The notes beneath the pieces were generated by a model. That model searched no databases. It saw only the letters and a list, made by a program, of their open reading frames with translations, and was not told the DNA's origin. DNA of 64,000 nt, from assembly GCF_000962805.1 (NCBI RefSeq), contig NZ_JZTW01000004.1:62001-126000 (forward strand), read 5' to 3'. Source of the DNA: Pseudarthrobacter chlorophenolicus. GTDB lineage: Bacteria; Actinomycetota; Actinomycetes; Actinomycetales; Micrococcaceae. Position numbers and translations under genes: made by a program. Shown in pieces: positions 1 through 9,455 of the stretch; the stretch's first letter is position 1, and every line of letters starts with the position of its first letter.

Positions 1-816
<816 letters not shown>

Positions 817-857
817 ATTGCACTACTTTCCAGGCGGAAGGGTGCCGGTCTTCGTCC

Positions 858-1766
858 TCAGGAGTAGACCAGCCCCGCTTCCGCCAAATCCCCGCGGATG
901 GTTTCGATCTCGGCTTCGTCCGGCTCCACGAGGGGCAAACGGACGATCGAGTTGGGCAGGACTCCCTGCCATTTAAGAATCTGCTTGGCGGCCACTGCGC
1001 CCTGGACCCTGGTCATGGTGGCGCGCACCACGGGCAGGAGTTCGAAGTTGATCTTGCGGGCGGTGCCGAGATCGTTGGCGTTAACGGCGTCAATGAGCTC
1101 ACGGAACCGGCGGGTGGCCACATGGGTGGTGACGCCCACGAGGCCGACAGCGCCCAGCGCCATCCAGGGCAGGGTCAGTCCGTCGTCACCGGAGTAGAAG
1201 AGGAGGTCCGTCTCGGCCATGACGCGGGCCGCGGCAACCATGTCCGCCTTCGCATCCTTGACGGCAACGATGTTGGGGTGCTGCGCCAGCCGGATCATGG
1301 TGTCCGGTTCGATGGCTATGGAGGACCGGCCGGGAATGTCGTAGAGCATGACGGGGACGTCCACTGCCGAGGCGATGGTCTCGAAATGCGCCTGGACGCC
1401 CGCCTGGCTGGGCTTGTTGTAGTAGGGCGTCACCAGCAGGAGGCCGTCGACGCCGAGGGCTGCAGCCTGCTGGGAAAGGTGGACTGAGTGCGCGGTGTCG
1501 TTGGTTCCGGTGCCGGCGATGATGGCGGCGCGGCCGCCCACGGCGTCCTTGACCGCGCGGAACATGCCGAGGTTCTCTTCATCCGTCAGGGTGGACGTTT
1601 CGCCGGTGGTGCCGGTGACCACAAGGCCGTCGCAGCCGTCGTCCACGAGCTTGCTGGCCAGGGCAGCTGCCTGGTCGTAATCCACGGCGCCGTCCTTGGT
1701 GAACGGCGTGACCATGGCGGTCAGGAGCGTACCGAGGGCAGGGATGTGCGCGGAAGAGTCAGCCAT
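858..1766 (-). CDS. dapA: 4-hydroxy-tetrahydrodipicolinate synthase DapA
   Basis: Condenses pyruvate with aspartate semialdehyde, the first committed step to diaminopimelate and lysine. The 302-aa length is normal for the family. Visible motifs are VVTGTTGETSTL (substrate loop), LLVTPYYNKPSQ with the catalytic tyrosine, and IVAVKDAKAD with the Schiff-base lysine. I chose the ATG giving MADSSAHIPALGTLL; a longer frame upstream adds residues unlike the family. A TAACGT -10 box sits 7 nt before this ATG with no Shine-Dalgarno sequence, so the mRNA may be leaderless. rnj follows directly. dapB lies 3 kb upstream on the same strand, separated by three other genes. Confidence 0.97.
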   Translation of the reverse strand: MADSSAHIPALGTLLTAMVTPFTKDGAVDYDQAAALASKLVDDGCDGLVVTGTTGETSTLTDEENLGMFRAVKDAVGGRAAIIAGTGTNDTAHSVHLSQQAAALGVDGLLLVTPYYNKPSQAGVQAHFETIASAVDVPVMLYDIPGRSSIAIEPDTMIRLAQHPNIVAVKDAKADMVAAARVMAETDLLFYSGDDGLTLPWMALGAVGLVGVTTHVATRRFRELIDAVNANDLGTARKINFELLPVVRATMTRVQGAVAAKQILKWQGVLPNSIVRLPLVEPDEAEIETIRGDLAEAGLVYS

Positions 1767-1773
1767 GGGAAAA

Positions 1774-1804
1774 ACGTTACCCTGTCCCCCGCTGGTTAGG
1801 ACAA
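1774..1804 (-). promoter_or_regulatory. Likely dapA promoter
   Basis: On the minus strand TTGTCC (complement of 1799-1804) and TAACGT (complement of 1774-1779) are 19 bp apart, longer than the ideal 17. The -10 ends 7 nt before the dapA ATG, so transcription would start at or next to the start codon. This is inferred from sequence only. Confidence 0.4.
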
Positions 1805-1845
1805 TGCCGGGAGCGTGATGAACGTCAAATTGGGGGTTCCCGGAG

Positions 1846-2232
1846 TCACGGTGTGCCGCAGTACCGGCCGACGGCGGCACGGCGAAGGTCCTCGGCCCAG
1901 TCCGAAAGGCGCTGCGCGGCCCGGACATAGTGGAACAGTTCCAGCGGCGTCAGGGCATCCAGGTCCGTTTCAGCCAGGCGGCGGGCAAGCTCGGCGCCTT
2001 CGGGCTGGGCCGCGAGGCTGACGCCCTCCCGCTCCCACTGGACATCCTCCGCAGGCCTTCCGGCCACGAGCTGGCGGAAGAGGAAGTCCACTACTCCTGG
2101 GCTCATGGCCTTCAGTGGCCCCGTTCCCGGTTCGGAGCCTGCTGGCCTGCCGCCGGCGGACCGATCAAGGGACTCGTGGCGGCCCGGTCCGTAGGCGGGA
2201 ATCTCCGGCGTTGGCGTCTGCATGCGCTCCAT
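1846..2232 (-). pseudogene. Truncated DUF222 (13E12-family) remnant
   Basis: The frame from ATG 2232 (MERMQTPTPE) gives 128 aa. Its last part, DALTPLELFHYVRAAQRLSDWAEDL, matches the alpha-helical start of DUF222 domains of HNH-type 13E12 proteins (compare the full copy at 10997-12949). It then stops at GRYCGTP, before the rest of DUF222 and the HNH module. I read it as the preserved 5' end of a gene whose 3' part was lost, although a short functional protein is possible. Starts at 2232, at 2223 (ATG) or a TTG at 2259 inside the palindrome are all conceivable. An SOS-box-like palindrome lies 2 bp upstream of 2232. The 3' end abuts the dapA promoter. Confidence 0.5.
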
Positions 2233-2233
2233 C

Positions 2234-2257
2234 GTATTCGAACATATATTCGAATAC
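2234..2257. promoter_or_regulatory. SOS-box-like palindrome (LexA operator candidate)
   Basis: A perfect inverted repeat: arm GTATTCGAA, spacer CATATA, arm TTCGAATAC. Its core TCGAAC-ATAT-ATTCGA differs by one base from the actinobacterial LexA consensus TCGAAC-N4-GTTCGA. It lies directly before the DUF222 remnant (minus strand) and about 100 bp before the membrane protein at 2357 (plus strand). Some mycobacterial 13E12 genes are known to be LexA-controlled, which supports the reading. Confidence 0.6.
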
Positions 2258-2356
2258 AAGAGTTTCCGCGGCGTCCGCGCGGCTTACCAGCTGCTCACAC
2301 GAGGAGTCCCCCGGCGTGACAGCGGGCTCAGTCGCTCCTATGAGACGATTCGGTTC

Positions 2357-3592
2357 ATGACTTCCCGCAACCCGGCCAGGGCATCCCGGAAAACGGCAGC
2401 CGGCCAGGTACCGGGACGGCTCTACGGGATCGACGCCGCGCGCGGGATTGCCCTGCTGGGCATGATGGCCACCCATCTGCTCCCCACCTTTGAATCCAAC
2501 GCCGGCCTCACCCCCACCTGGATTGGGCTGGCATTTTCCGGGCGGGCGGCGGCACTGTTCGCCGTGCTGGCCGGCGTCGGGCTGGCCCTGTCCACCGGTA
2601 AAAACAGGCCGCTGGCGGCCGGTGAACTCTCGGCCGCGCGGCGCGGAGTAGCCCTCCGCGCGCTGGTGATCGCCGCCGTCGGGCTCAGCCTGGGTGGCCT
2701 CGAAGTCAACCTGGCCGTCATCCTGGTCCACTACGCAGTCCTGTTCCTGTGCATCCTGCCGTTCCTGGGCATGGGCCTGAAACGGCTCTGCGCCTGGGCT
2801 GCCGGCTGGATCGTCGGTTCCCCAATTCTGGCCTACCTCCTGCGCCCGTGGCTGCTGGCCGCGGAGCCACCCCTGCAGCTTGGCCACAATCCCGGCTGGG
2901 AGGACCTGGCAACGCCCGCACGGCTGGTCGCCGATGTATTCCTCACCGGCTACTACCCGGTGTTCCAGTGGATGTCGTACCTGCTGGTGGGGCTCGCAAT
3001 CGGCCGGCTGGTGCTCAGCAAGGCCCTGGTTCCGGTGGCGCTGCTGTCCGGCGGGACCGTTATTGCGGTCGCCGCGAAGGTGCTTGGCGTGACGGCTATG
3101 GAGGACTGGGGCGGGCGTGCCGCTCTGGAGAAGGTCCTCAACGCGCCGGGGTATCCGCTGGACAGCGTCCTGCAGGTGAACCTGACCGGAATCAGGCAGG
3201 AAGGGTCGTGGTGGTGGCTGGCGTCCGCAGCCCCGCATTCCGGTACCACCCTGGACCTGGTGCACACCTCGGCAGTGGCGGCGGCGGTCATCGGAGCCTG
3301 CTTGCTCCTTGGCCGGTTGGCGGAGTGGATAGACCTGGACCTGCTGCTCCCCCTGCGCGGCGCCGGTGCCATGACATTGACCCTGTACACGGCCCATGTC
3401 TGGGTGGTGTCAGGGTTCTACCTCAAGCCGCTGCCCGCCGGCTGGACCGAGGACGGCATGTACTTTGCGCAGGCAGCCTCAGCGGTGGTGGTGGGCATGG
3501 CCTTCGTGCTGCTGAAGTGGCGGGGTCCGCTGGAATGGGTGGGCCATGCGGCCAGCCAGCTGGGCCGCGGCCAGCTCAAAATCCCGCGGTAG
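2357..3592 (+). CDS. Multi-helix membrane protein, heparan-alpha-glucosaminide N-acetyltransferase/DUF418-like
   Basis: A 411-aa integral membrane protein with about ten hydrophobic segments. The N-terminus RLYGIDAARGIALLGMM followed by FSGRAAALFAVLAGVGLAL is the hallmark of the DUF1624 (HGSNAT-like) and DUF418 acyltransferase-like families: R-(I/L)-x-x-(I/L)-D-x-x-R-G-(I/L)-A. The C-terminal part (GAMTLTLYTAHVW) resembles DUF418. The substrate is unknown, and transfer of an acyl group to an envelope component is only a family-level guess. I chose ATG 2357 because upstream residues are not conserved in style and the frame would otherwise run through the palindrome. It converges with the next minus-strand gene after 20 bp. 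Confidence 0.75.
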   Translation: MTSRNPARASRKTAAGQVPGRLYGIDAARGIALLGMMATHLLPTFESNAGLTPTWIGLAFSGRAAALFAVLAGVGLALSTGKNRPLAAGELSAARRGVALRALVIAAVGLSLGGLEVNLAVILVHYAVLFLCILPFLGMGLKRLCAWAAGWIVGSPILAYLLRPWLLAAEPPLQLGHNPGWEDLATPARLVADVFLTGYYPVFQWMSYLLVGLAIGRLVLSKALVPVALLSGGTVIAVAAKVLGVTAMEDWGGRAALEKVLNAPGYPLDSVLQVNLTGIRQEGSWWWLASAAPHSGTTLDLVHTSAVAAAVIGACLLLGRLAEWIDLDLLLPLRGAGAMTLTLYTAHVWVVSGFYLKPLPAGWTEDGMYFAQAASAVVVGMAFVLLKWRGPLEWVGHAASQLGRGQLKIPR

Positions 3593-3612
3593 GAGCCAGG
3601 CCACGGTAGGAG

Positions 3613-4092
3613 CTAGGCCGGGACCTTGCCGCGGAAGAGCCGGACGGCGTCGCGCATGGATGCGCGGGCCCTTTTCCTGTCGCCGGCGGCATCGTAGGCG
3701 CAGCTGAGCCGGAACCAGGACCTCCAGTCGTCGGGTGCGGCTTCCGCTTCAGCCTTGTACTTTTCGAACTCTGCGTCGGCCGCCTCCCGGACGATGCGCC
3801 CGGCCGGTGTCCGTGGCAGTTCATCCACGGGGAGGCCGCCCTCGGCTTCGAGGACCTTGGCCATCTGCTCCGTCCGGGCACCGAACATCAACTCGCGGAT
3901 CAGCGCCCAGGCACCGACGATCGGCAGGACCAGGTAGGCGGCCCCGATGGCCTGCGCCGTGAGGTTGCCGTCCGTCAGGAGCAGGATGGAACGCTGGAGG
4001 GAAACCACCAGGTAGAACACCAGGAGCAGCGTGACAAGCCCCACCCAGATCTTGGTGCGGTTCTTGCGGAAGCCTGCCAGGAAGCCGTCCAT
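3613..4092 (-). CDS. Membrane-anchored protein with TPR-like C-terminus, function unknown
   Basis: 159 aa. Two transmembrane segments, about residues 15-35 and 46-65, follow a basic N-terminus (FRKNRTK). The soluble C-terminal half ends with FEKYKAEAEAAPDDWRSWFRLSCAYDAAGDRKRAR, which reads like one tetratricopeptide repeat. It lies 3 bp after dapB on the same strand and is probably co-transcribed with it. I do not recognise a function; the membrane anchor plus TPR suggests a scaffold, which is inference. Confidence 0.8.
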   Translation of the reverse strand: MDGFLAGFRKNRTKIWVGLVTLLLVFYLVVSLQRSILLLTDGNLTAQAIGAAYLVLPIVGAWALIRELMFGARTEQMAKVLEAEGGLPVDELPRTPAGRIVREAADAEFEKYKAEAEAAPDDWRSWFRLSCAYDAAGDRKRARASMRDAVRLFRGKVPA

Positions 4093-4095
4093 CTC

Positions 4096-4866
4096 CTAGA
4101 AACCCAGGTCCAAATAGCCGTCCAGCCCCACGGTAAGACCGGGGTGGGCGGCCACGTTGCGGACTCCCAGCAGGACGCCCGGCATGAAGGACGCGCGGTC
4201 GAACGAGTCGTGGCGCAGCGTCAGCTGCTCACCGGCGCTGCCGAGGAGGACTTCCTGGTGGGCCACCAGGCCGCGGAGCCTGACGCTGTGGACGCGGACG
4301 CCGTCAACGTCGCAGCCGCGGGCGCCAGCCAGTTCACTGGTGGTGGCGTCCGGGCTTGCCGGCACGCCGGCGGCCTCGCGCTCTGCTGCGATGAGCTGGG
4401 CGGTGCGGACGGCCGTTCCGGAAGGGGCGTCCACCTTGTCGGGGTGGTGCAGCTCAATGATCTCCACCGACTCGAAGTACTTGGAAGCCTTGGCGGCGAA
4501 GGCCGAAGCCAGTACCGATCCCACGGCGAAGTTGGGTGCGATCAGCACGCCGGTGGCCGGGTGTGCCGCCAGCAGGGCTTCGAGCGCGGACAGGCGTCCG
4601 GCATCCCAGCCGGTGGTCCCCACAACGGCGTGGATGTTGTTTTCGACGGCGAAGCGGACGTTGGCTTCGGTGCTTTCGGGAACTGTCAGGTCCACAAGGT
4701 ACTGCGCTCCGGCGGCAGTCACCTGGTCCAGGGAGTCGCCCCGTCCCAGCGCCGCGACGAGCTCCATATCGGGTGCGGCTTCAACGGCTTTGACGGCTTC
4801 GGCGCCCATGCGCCCGTTGGCGCCCAGGATGGCGACGCGCTTGGCTTCGGAGTGTTGTTCGGTCAT
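4096..4866 (-). CDS. dapB: 4-hydroxy-tetrahydrodipicolinate reductase DapB
   Basis: NAD(P)H-dependent second step after DapA in diaminopimelate/lysine synthesis. 256 aa, near the usual length. The N-terminal Rossmann motif AILGANGRMGAEAV binds the nucleotide. The family signature around the catalytic His/Lys is ELHHPDKVDAPSGTA, and VGTTGW and APNFAVGS are present too. The start is ATG with a TAGGCT -10 box 7 nt upstream and no evident ribosome site, so it is a leaderless candidate. Confidence 0.97.
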   Translation of the reverse strand: MTEQHSEAKRVAILGANGRMGAEAVKAVEAAPDMELVAALGRGDSLDQVTAAGAQYLVDLTVPESTEANVRFAVENNIHAVVGTTGWDAGRLSALEALLAAHPATGVLIAPNFAVGSVLASAFAAKASKYFESVEIIELHHPDKVDAPSGTAVRTAQLIAAEREAAGVPASPDATTSELAGARGCDVDGVRVHSVRLRGLVAHQEVLLGSAGEQLTLRHDSFDRASFMPGVLLGVRNVAAHPGLTVGLDGYLDLGF

Positions 4867-4873
4867 GCCGTTA

Positions 4874-4879
4874 AGCCTA
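4874..4879 (-). promoter_or_regulatory. -10 box for dapB
   Basis: TAGGCT on the minus strand ends 7 nt before the dapB ATG. The spacing predicts transcription starting at the start codon. No good -35 was found. Confidence 0.4.
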
Positions 4880-4949
4880 CCGTCGGGCCCGGGGCCGCCC
4901 GGAACCGGACGGTGTGCGTTACCTCGCAGGAAGCGTCAGCAGGCCAGCA

Positions 4950-5420
4950 TCAGCCGCCGGCGCCCACCCATTCAACAGTGCCGTCCGAGAAGAACTGTTC
5001 CTTCCAGATGGGCACCTGCTCCTTGATCCGGTCCACCAGCTCGGAACACACGGCGAAGGCTTGTCCCCGGTGGGCAGCGGACACGGCGCATACCAGCGCG
5101 GGGTCGCCGATCTGCAGCATGCCGATCCGGTGGGCCGCCCAGATGCGGACCGGCTTTTCGCTGTCCTCCCCCGCGCCTCCGCCGGCGTTTTGTTCGGCAA
5201 CCAGCCGGGCGACGACGTCGGCCATCACCTGGTGCGCCGTGGGGTGCGCGCTGTAGCTGAGGCGGTCAACTGCCTTGCCGCCGTCGTGGTTGCGCACCAC
5301 GCCGCTGAAGCTGACCACCGCGCCAGCGGTGTCCCCTTCCACGGCCGCAATGGCCTGGTCAACGGAGATCGGCTCGGCGCTGAGGACCGCCGATACCACC
5401 TCGAATGCTTCAGTGCCCAT
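4950..5420 (-). CDS. moaE: Molybdopterin synthase catalytic subunit MoaE
   Basis: Large subunit that, with thiocarboxylated MoaD, inserts the two dithiolene sulfurs into cyclic pyranopterin monophosphate. 156 aa, normal. Conserved features are GAVVSFSGVVRNHDGGKAV, the HRIGMLQIGD segment, AAHRGQAF and the catalytic-lysine region VPIWKEQFFSDG. It overlaps the end of the mog-like gene by 11 bp and is last in the moeA-moaC-mog-moaE series. Its partner moaD is encoded 5 kb away, after the divergently transcribed moaA. Confidence 0.96.
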   Translation of the reverse strand: MGTEAFEVVSAVLSAEPISVDQAIAAVEGDTAGAVVSFSGVVRNHDGGKAVDRLSYSAHPTAHQVMADVVARLVAEQNAGGGAGEDSEKPVRIWAAHRIGMLQIGDPALVCAVSAAHRGQAFAVCSELVDRIKEQVPIWKEQFFSDGTVEWVGAGG

Positions 5421-5970
5421 GGTTGCCTTCCAACTGGTCGCAGAGGTGCCCGATCAGCGGGTCAAGGACAGTGAGTCCGTCCATGACGCCCTTCGGTGAG
5501 CCGGGCAGATTAACAATGAAGGACTTCCCTGCCGCACCCGCGTAGCCGCGGCTGAGGGCCGCAAGCGGCGTTTTGGCGGCCCCGGCACGCCGGATCGCCT
5601 CCATGATGCCGGGGATTTCGCGGTCCAGCAGGGGCCGGGTGACGTCGGGGGTCCGGTCGTCAGGGTTCAGGCCGGTGCCGCCGCTGGTGATCACGACGGC
5701 GGGGTGCTGGGTCAGCAGGGCCCGGATCGCCGCGCCGACGGGCTCGCCGTCGGGGACCACCATCGCCGGGAAGACCTCAAAGCCGTGCTCGGTGAGCCAG
5801 TCCGTGATCACCGGACCGGTTTCGTCGTCGTAGATGCCTGCTGCTGCGCGCGTGGAGGCGATCACTACTCCGGCCTTCCGGCCCAGGACGTCGCCGTGCC
5901 GGTGCGGCTCGGCGGCGTGGGAAGGGACTCCGTGGGAATGGGTGTCGCCAGAGATGTCGTGGTGTGTCAC
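5410..5970 (-). CDS. mog: MogA/MoaB-family molybdopterin adenylyltransferase with His-rich N-terminus
   Basis: Predicted to adenylylate molybdopterin before MoeA inserts molybdate. 186 aa. The MoCF-binding fold shows [19 protein letters not shown] and the end motif [13 protein letters not shown]. Unusual: the first 25 residues contain seven histidines (positions 3, 4, 11, 13, 18, 23, 25) before the conserved domain starts at about residue 30. The GTG start overlaps the moaC stop as GTGA, which supports translational coupling and hence real translation of the His-rich leader. Choosing between the MogA and MoaB names would need alignment. Confidence 0.92.
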   Translation of the reverse strand: MTHHDISGDTHSHGVPSHAAEPHRHGDVLGRKAGVVIASTRAAAGIYDDETGPVITDWLTEHGFEVFPAMVVPDGEPVGAAIRALLTQHPAVVITSGGTGLNPDDRTPDVTRPLLDREIPGIMEAIRRAGAAKTPLAALSRGYAGAAGKSFIVNLPGSPKGVMDGLTVLDPLIGHLCDQLEGNHGH

Positions 5971-6461
5971 AGGGTCCAGTCCCCGCTCTTGCCGCCGCTC
6001 TTGGCCAGCACCTTGATGTCGGTCAGCACGGCGTGCTTGTCCACGGCCTTGATCATGTCGTAGACGCTCAGCGCGGCCACGGACGCCGCGGTGAGGGCCT
6101 CCATTTCGACGCCGGTGACGCCACGGGTCTTGACGGTGGCCACCACCTCAACGGACTCTGCGTCGAGCCCAAAGTCAACGGTGACCTTGGACAGAGGCAA
6201 GGGGTGGCACAGCGGAATCAGCTCGGGCGTTTTCTTGGCGGCCATGATGCCTGCCACCCGGGCAACGGCCAGCGCGTCGCCTTTGGGCAGGCCGCCGGAA
6301 CCGAGCAGGCCCATCACCTCCGCCGTGGTGCGGACCGTGGCTGTTGCTGTGGCTTCACGGGTGGTTTCGGCCTTGGTGGACACGTCCACCATCTGTGCGC
6401 TGCCGTCCCGGCGCAGGTGCGTCAGGGCGGCGGGGGTCTGTTCTGCATTCACAGCATCCAT
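5967..6461 (-). CDS. moaC: Cyclic pyranopterin monophosphate synthase MoaC
   Basis: Works after MoaA to close the pyranopterin ring in the first stage of Moco synthesis. 164 aa, normal. Conserved [18 protein letters not shown] and [26 protein letters not shown] segments are complete, and [16 protein letters not shown] matches the N-terminal signature. It overlaps moeA by 13 bp upstream and mog by 4 bp downstream, so these genes form a tight operon. Confidence 0.97.
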   Translation of the reverse strand: MDAVNAEQTPAALTHLRRDGSAQMVDVSTKAETTREATATATVRTTAEVMGLLGSGGLPKGDALAVARVAGIMAAKKTPELIPLCHPLPLSKVTVDFGLDAESVEVVATVKTRGVTGVEMEALTAASVAALSVYDMIKAVDKHAVLTDIKVLAKSGGKSGDWTL

Positions 6462-7696
6462 ACTTCCACCTCGTCCCCGGCCGCGAGTTCCGTTACGCCG
6501 GCGGGGACGTGGACCAGTGCGTTGGAACCGGCCAGCGCACGGACCAGGTGGGAGCTCTCGCCGCCTTCCAGCCGTACGGTCCCGTCGGGCTGCAGGTTGC
6601 CGCGCCGCACCTGGTGTTTGTGCTCCGGGGACGTCAGCGGGTGGCTGAGCCTGGCGCGGACAGGCAGGCGGAGGGCCGGAGCCCCCAGGACTGCTGCGAG
6701 GGCGGGCCGGAGGAACATTTCGAAGGACACCAGGCAGCTGACGGGGTTCCCCGGGAATCCCAGGAAGGGGACGCCGTCGAACATGCCGATCCCCTGCGGC
6801 CCGCCCGGTTGCATGGCCACGTGCAGGAATTCCACCGGCTGGCCTTCCATGGCCTGCCGGACAACCTCGTAGGCACCCTTGCTGACGCCTCCGGTGGTCA
6901 CAATGAGATCGGTATCCGCGCGGTGGCTCCGGAGCAGCTGCTGCAGTTCCGCGGGATCGTCGGTGGAGATACCGGCCCGCCGTACATCCAGGCCTGCCTG
7001 CGCCATGGCGGCTTCGAGGAGGGTGCCGTTTGCGTCGTAGATCTTGCCGGCGGGCAGGTCCTGGCCCGGTTCAACCACTTCGTCGCCGGTGGTGACCAGC
7101 AGGATCCGGACGGCGCGGTAGACCTCCACATCCGGGATCCCCAGGGCGGCAAGCAGCCCCAACTGGGCTGGGCCAAGGCAGGTGCCGCCGGCCAGGGCGC
7201 GCTCCCCCGCGGCGATGTCGCTGCCCACCGGTCGGACGTAGGTCCCCGCCGCCGTTGCAGGCAGCGTGACCCGCGCATTGGTGCCCGGAGCGGGAAAGCT
7301 GTCCGGCACCGCGCGTTCAATGGGTACGACGGCGTCAGCACCGTCCGGGAGCATGGCGCCTGTCATGATGGGCGCCGCGGTCCCGCGGGCCAGCAGGGGC
7401 GGACGCATCCCGGCGGGAACCGGTGCCGCGACGGCGAACTCCGTGACGTCGTCGTGCATGTCTGCGGAATTTACCGCGTACCCGTCCATCTGGGAGTTGG
7501 CGAAGGGCGGCAGGCTGACGGGTGCCGGGAATCCGTGCACCAGCGCCCTGCCGAGGCAACCGGCAAGTGGGATGGTTTCGGTGCGGGATACCGACCGCAA
7601 AGGTGCCAGCAGGTCCGCAACGGCGGCGACATGGCGGGCAACGGAGCGGGCCTGGTGGGGCGTGCCCGCAGGGGCGTGGCGGTGCGGGCTGGTCAT
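6449..7696 (-). CDS. moeA: Molybdopterin molybdotransferase MoeA
   Basis: Inserts molybdate into adenylylated molybdopterin. 415 aa, normal. Visible are [15 protein letters not shown]-type sequence ([15 protein letters not shown]), GAVVP-like [35 protein letters not shown] and [10 protein letters not shown]. The C-terminal domain IV ends in [12 protein letters not shown]. It starts 23 bp after the membrane molybdoenzyme and overlaps moaC. Confidence 0.96.
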   Translation of the reverse strand: MTSPHRHAPAGTPHQARSVARHVAAVADLLAPLRSVSRTETIPLAGCLGRALVHGFPAPVSLPPFANSQMDGYAVNSADMHDDVTEFAVAAPVPAGMRPPLLARGTAAPIMTGAMLPDGADAVVPIERAVPDSFPAPGTNARVTLPATAAGTYVRPVGSDIAAGERALAGGTCLGPAQLGLLAALGIPDVEVYRAVRILLVTTGDEVVEPGQDLPAGKIYDANGTLLEAAMAQAGLDVRRAGISTDDPAELQQLLRSHRADTDLIVTTGGVSKGAYEVVRQAMEGQPVEFLHVAMQPGGPQGIGMFDGVPFLGFPGNPVSCLVSFEMFLRPALAAVLGAPALRLPVRARLSHPLTSPEHKHQVRRGNLQPDGTVRLEGGESSHLVRALAGSNALVHVPAGVTELAAGDEVEVWML

Positions 7697-7719
7697 GGAT
7701 GCGCCTTCAGTGTGGGCCG

Positions 7720-9336
7720 TCAGGATTTCACGTCCACTCTAACCGTGTGGAATCCGGTGGCGCCGTCCGGGACCACAGGACGGGACGCCTCGTCCTGGAC
7801 GGTGCCCTTAAGGTCGGTGGCCCGCACCTGGATCTCGTACTGCCCGGGGGTCAGGTCCAGGCTGAGCTTCCACTGGTACCAGGTGTCCGTGGAGATCCCG
7901 GGTAACAGCTCCGCCGGCTGCCAGGAACCCCGGTTGACCCTGAGTTCTACGGCGCTGATGCCGGTGTGCTGGGCCCAGGCAACGCCGCCAAACGTGACCG
8001 CTCCGGAGTTGACGGGCCTGCCGCTGCGGGGGACGTCGATGCGGGACTGCAGCTTGATGGGGCCATGGTCGGACCAGCCCCTGGTGGTCCAGTAGGCGGT
8101 GTCCGCCGCGTAGGTGGTGACTTTCAGCTCAGTAACCCATTTCGTGGCGGAAACGTAGCCGTACAGGCCCGGCACCACCAGCCGGGCGGGGAATCCGTGT
8201 TCGAGCGGCAGCGGCCCGCCGTTCATTCCCACGGCCAGCAGGGCGTCCCGGTTGTCCGTGAGCACTTCCAGCGGCGTGCCGGCAGTCCATCCGTCGGCGC
8301 TCCGGGACAGCACCATGTCCGCGCCCCGGACCGGCCCGGCCAGCGCCAGGAGTTCGCGGACCGGCCAGCCGAGCCACCGCGCGTTGCCGATCAGGTCCCC
8401 GCCTACCGGGTTGGAAACGCAGGCGATGGTGATGTGGCGTTCGGTCAGCGGCTTGGCAAGGAGTTCGGCGAGGGTCAGTTCCACCTCGCGCTGCACCATG
8501 CCGGAGACCTTGAGGACCCAGGTATCGGGGTCGACGGCGGGTACCACCAGCGCGGTGTCGATGCGGTAGAAGTCGTTGACGGGGGTGACGAACGGCGGCA
8601 TGCCCTCCACTCCTGCCTCTGCCCCGGCCGGGATGGGCGGCGCCGGATTCGCCGGCGGGGGTATCGCCACGCGGGCCCGTGCATCGTTAATCTTTATGAC
8701 GGTCCCGCGCCAGGTTCCCGCCAGGACGCCGCCAAGCACGGCGACGGCGCCACCGGCAGCAAGGGTCCGCAGGAAAGTACGGCGGGCAGCGCCCTGGCCG
8801 TCTTCCGGCGCCCCTTCCCAGGCCTTCAGCTTCCCCATCACCAGGCGGAGGATCAGGGCAGCCGCGGCCGAAGCAGCCAACGGAAGGGCCAGGGCCACGG
8901 GCGTGACCTGCGCGCGGCCCGCCACGGCGGCCACTCCGGCAAGGCCGAACAGGGCAATCACGGCCAGCCCCGCAAAGCGCCGGCGCCGTTCCACCACCCC
9001 TGCCAAGGCCGCGAGGACAACGATGACCAAGGCCATGCTGACCAGGAGGGCCGCCTTGTCCGCCGTGCCAAAGAGCGAGACGGCCCAGTCCTTGACGGCC
9101 GGCGGCACGGCATCAATGACCGCTCCGCCCACCGCCGTCAGCGGCGACACCGACGGGCTCCACACGCCGGCCAGCAACTCTCCGAGGACCACCCCTCCGG
9201 CCACGGACACCACGCCGGCGGCCGCAGCGTGCCCGCCCAGGGGGTGCCGTTCAGCCTGTTCACCTGCGCTGGGTTTGGCTGAACCGCTGTGGCGGGTGCC
9301 GTCGTCGTGCGTGGCCTGCGGCCGGGCGCTGTTCAC
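7720..9336 (-). CDS. Membrane-bound sulfite-oxidase-family molybdopterin oxidoreductase with internal Tat motif
   Basis: 538 aa. The first 210 residues hold five hydrophobic helices (about 34-57, 94-115, 121-139, 145-165 and 192-208). A twin-arginine motif RRTFLR at 185-190 lies directly before the fifth. The C-terminal part is the SUOX/YedY-type Moco domain: HITIACVSNPVGGD carries the presumed Mo-ligand Cys306, followed by WLGWPVRELL and a Mo-co dimerisation domain (YQWKLSLDLTPGQYEIQVRATD). The catalytic domain should lie outside the membrane. The pattern matches the class of proteins in which Sec inserts early helices and Tat moves the folded Moco domain. The substrate is unknown; no haem or cytochrome partner gene is adjacent. 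It heads the moeA-moaC-mog-moaE series. Confidence 0.9.
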   Translation of the reverse strand: MNSARPQATHDDGTRHSGSAKPSAGEQAERHPLGGHAAAAGVVSVAGGVVLGELLAGVWSPSVSPLTAVGGAVIDAVPPAVKDWAVSLFGTADKAALLVSMALVIVVLAALAGVVERRRRFAGLAVIALFGLAGVAAVAGRAQVTPVALALPLAASAAAALILRLVMGKLKAWEGAPEDGQGAARRTFLRTLAAGGAVAVLGGVLAGTWRGTVIKINDARARVAIPPPANPAPPIPAGAEAGVEGMPPFVTPVNDFYRIDTALVVPAVDPDTWVLKVSGMVQREVELTLAELLAKPLTERHITIACVSNPVGGDLIGNARWLGWPVRELLALAGPVRGADMVLSRSADGWTAGTPLEVLTDNRDALLAVGMNGGPLPLEHGFPARLVVPGLYGYVSATKWVTELKVTTYAADTAYWTTRGWSDHGPIKLQSRIDVPRSGRPVNSGAVTFGGVAWAQHTGISAVELRVNRGSWQPAELLPGISTDTWYQWKLSLDLTPGQYEIQVRATDLKGTVQDEASRPVVPDGATGFHTVRVDVKS

Positions 9337-9443
9337 CCTTCAAGCATAGGTTCGGCGCGCCCTTTCCGGCGGCGGCCCACCGCGGATTCCTCCCTGCCCC
9401 GGGCTGCAGCCGTCACGGGTGTGATGTGGAGCCCATCGTGGCG

Positions 9444-9449
9444 TAGCCT
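9444..9449 (+). promoter_or_regulatory. -10 box for moaA
   Basis: TAGCCT ends 6 nt before the moaA ATG, with no Shine-Dalgarno sequence between. Transcription would begin at or next to the start codon. This 119-bp gap is the divergent promoter region between moaA and the molybdoenzyme gene. Confidence 0.45.
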
Positions 9450-9455
9450 GAATTT

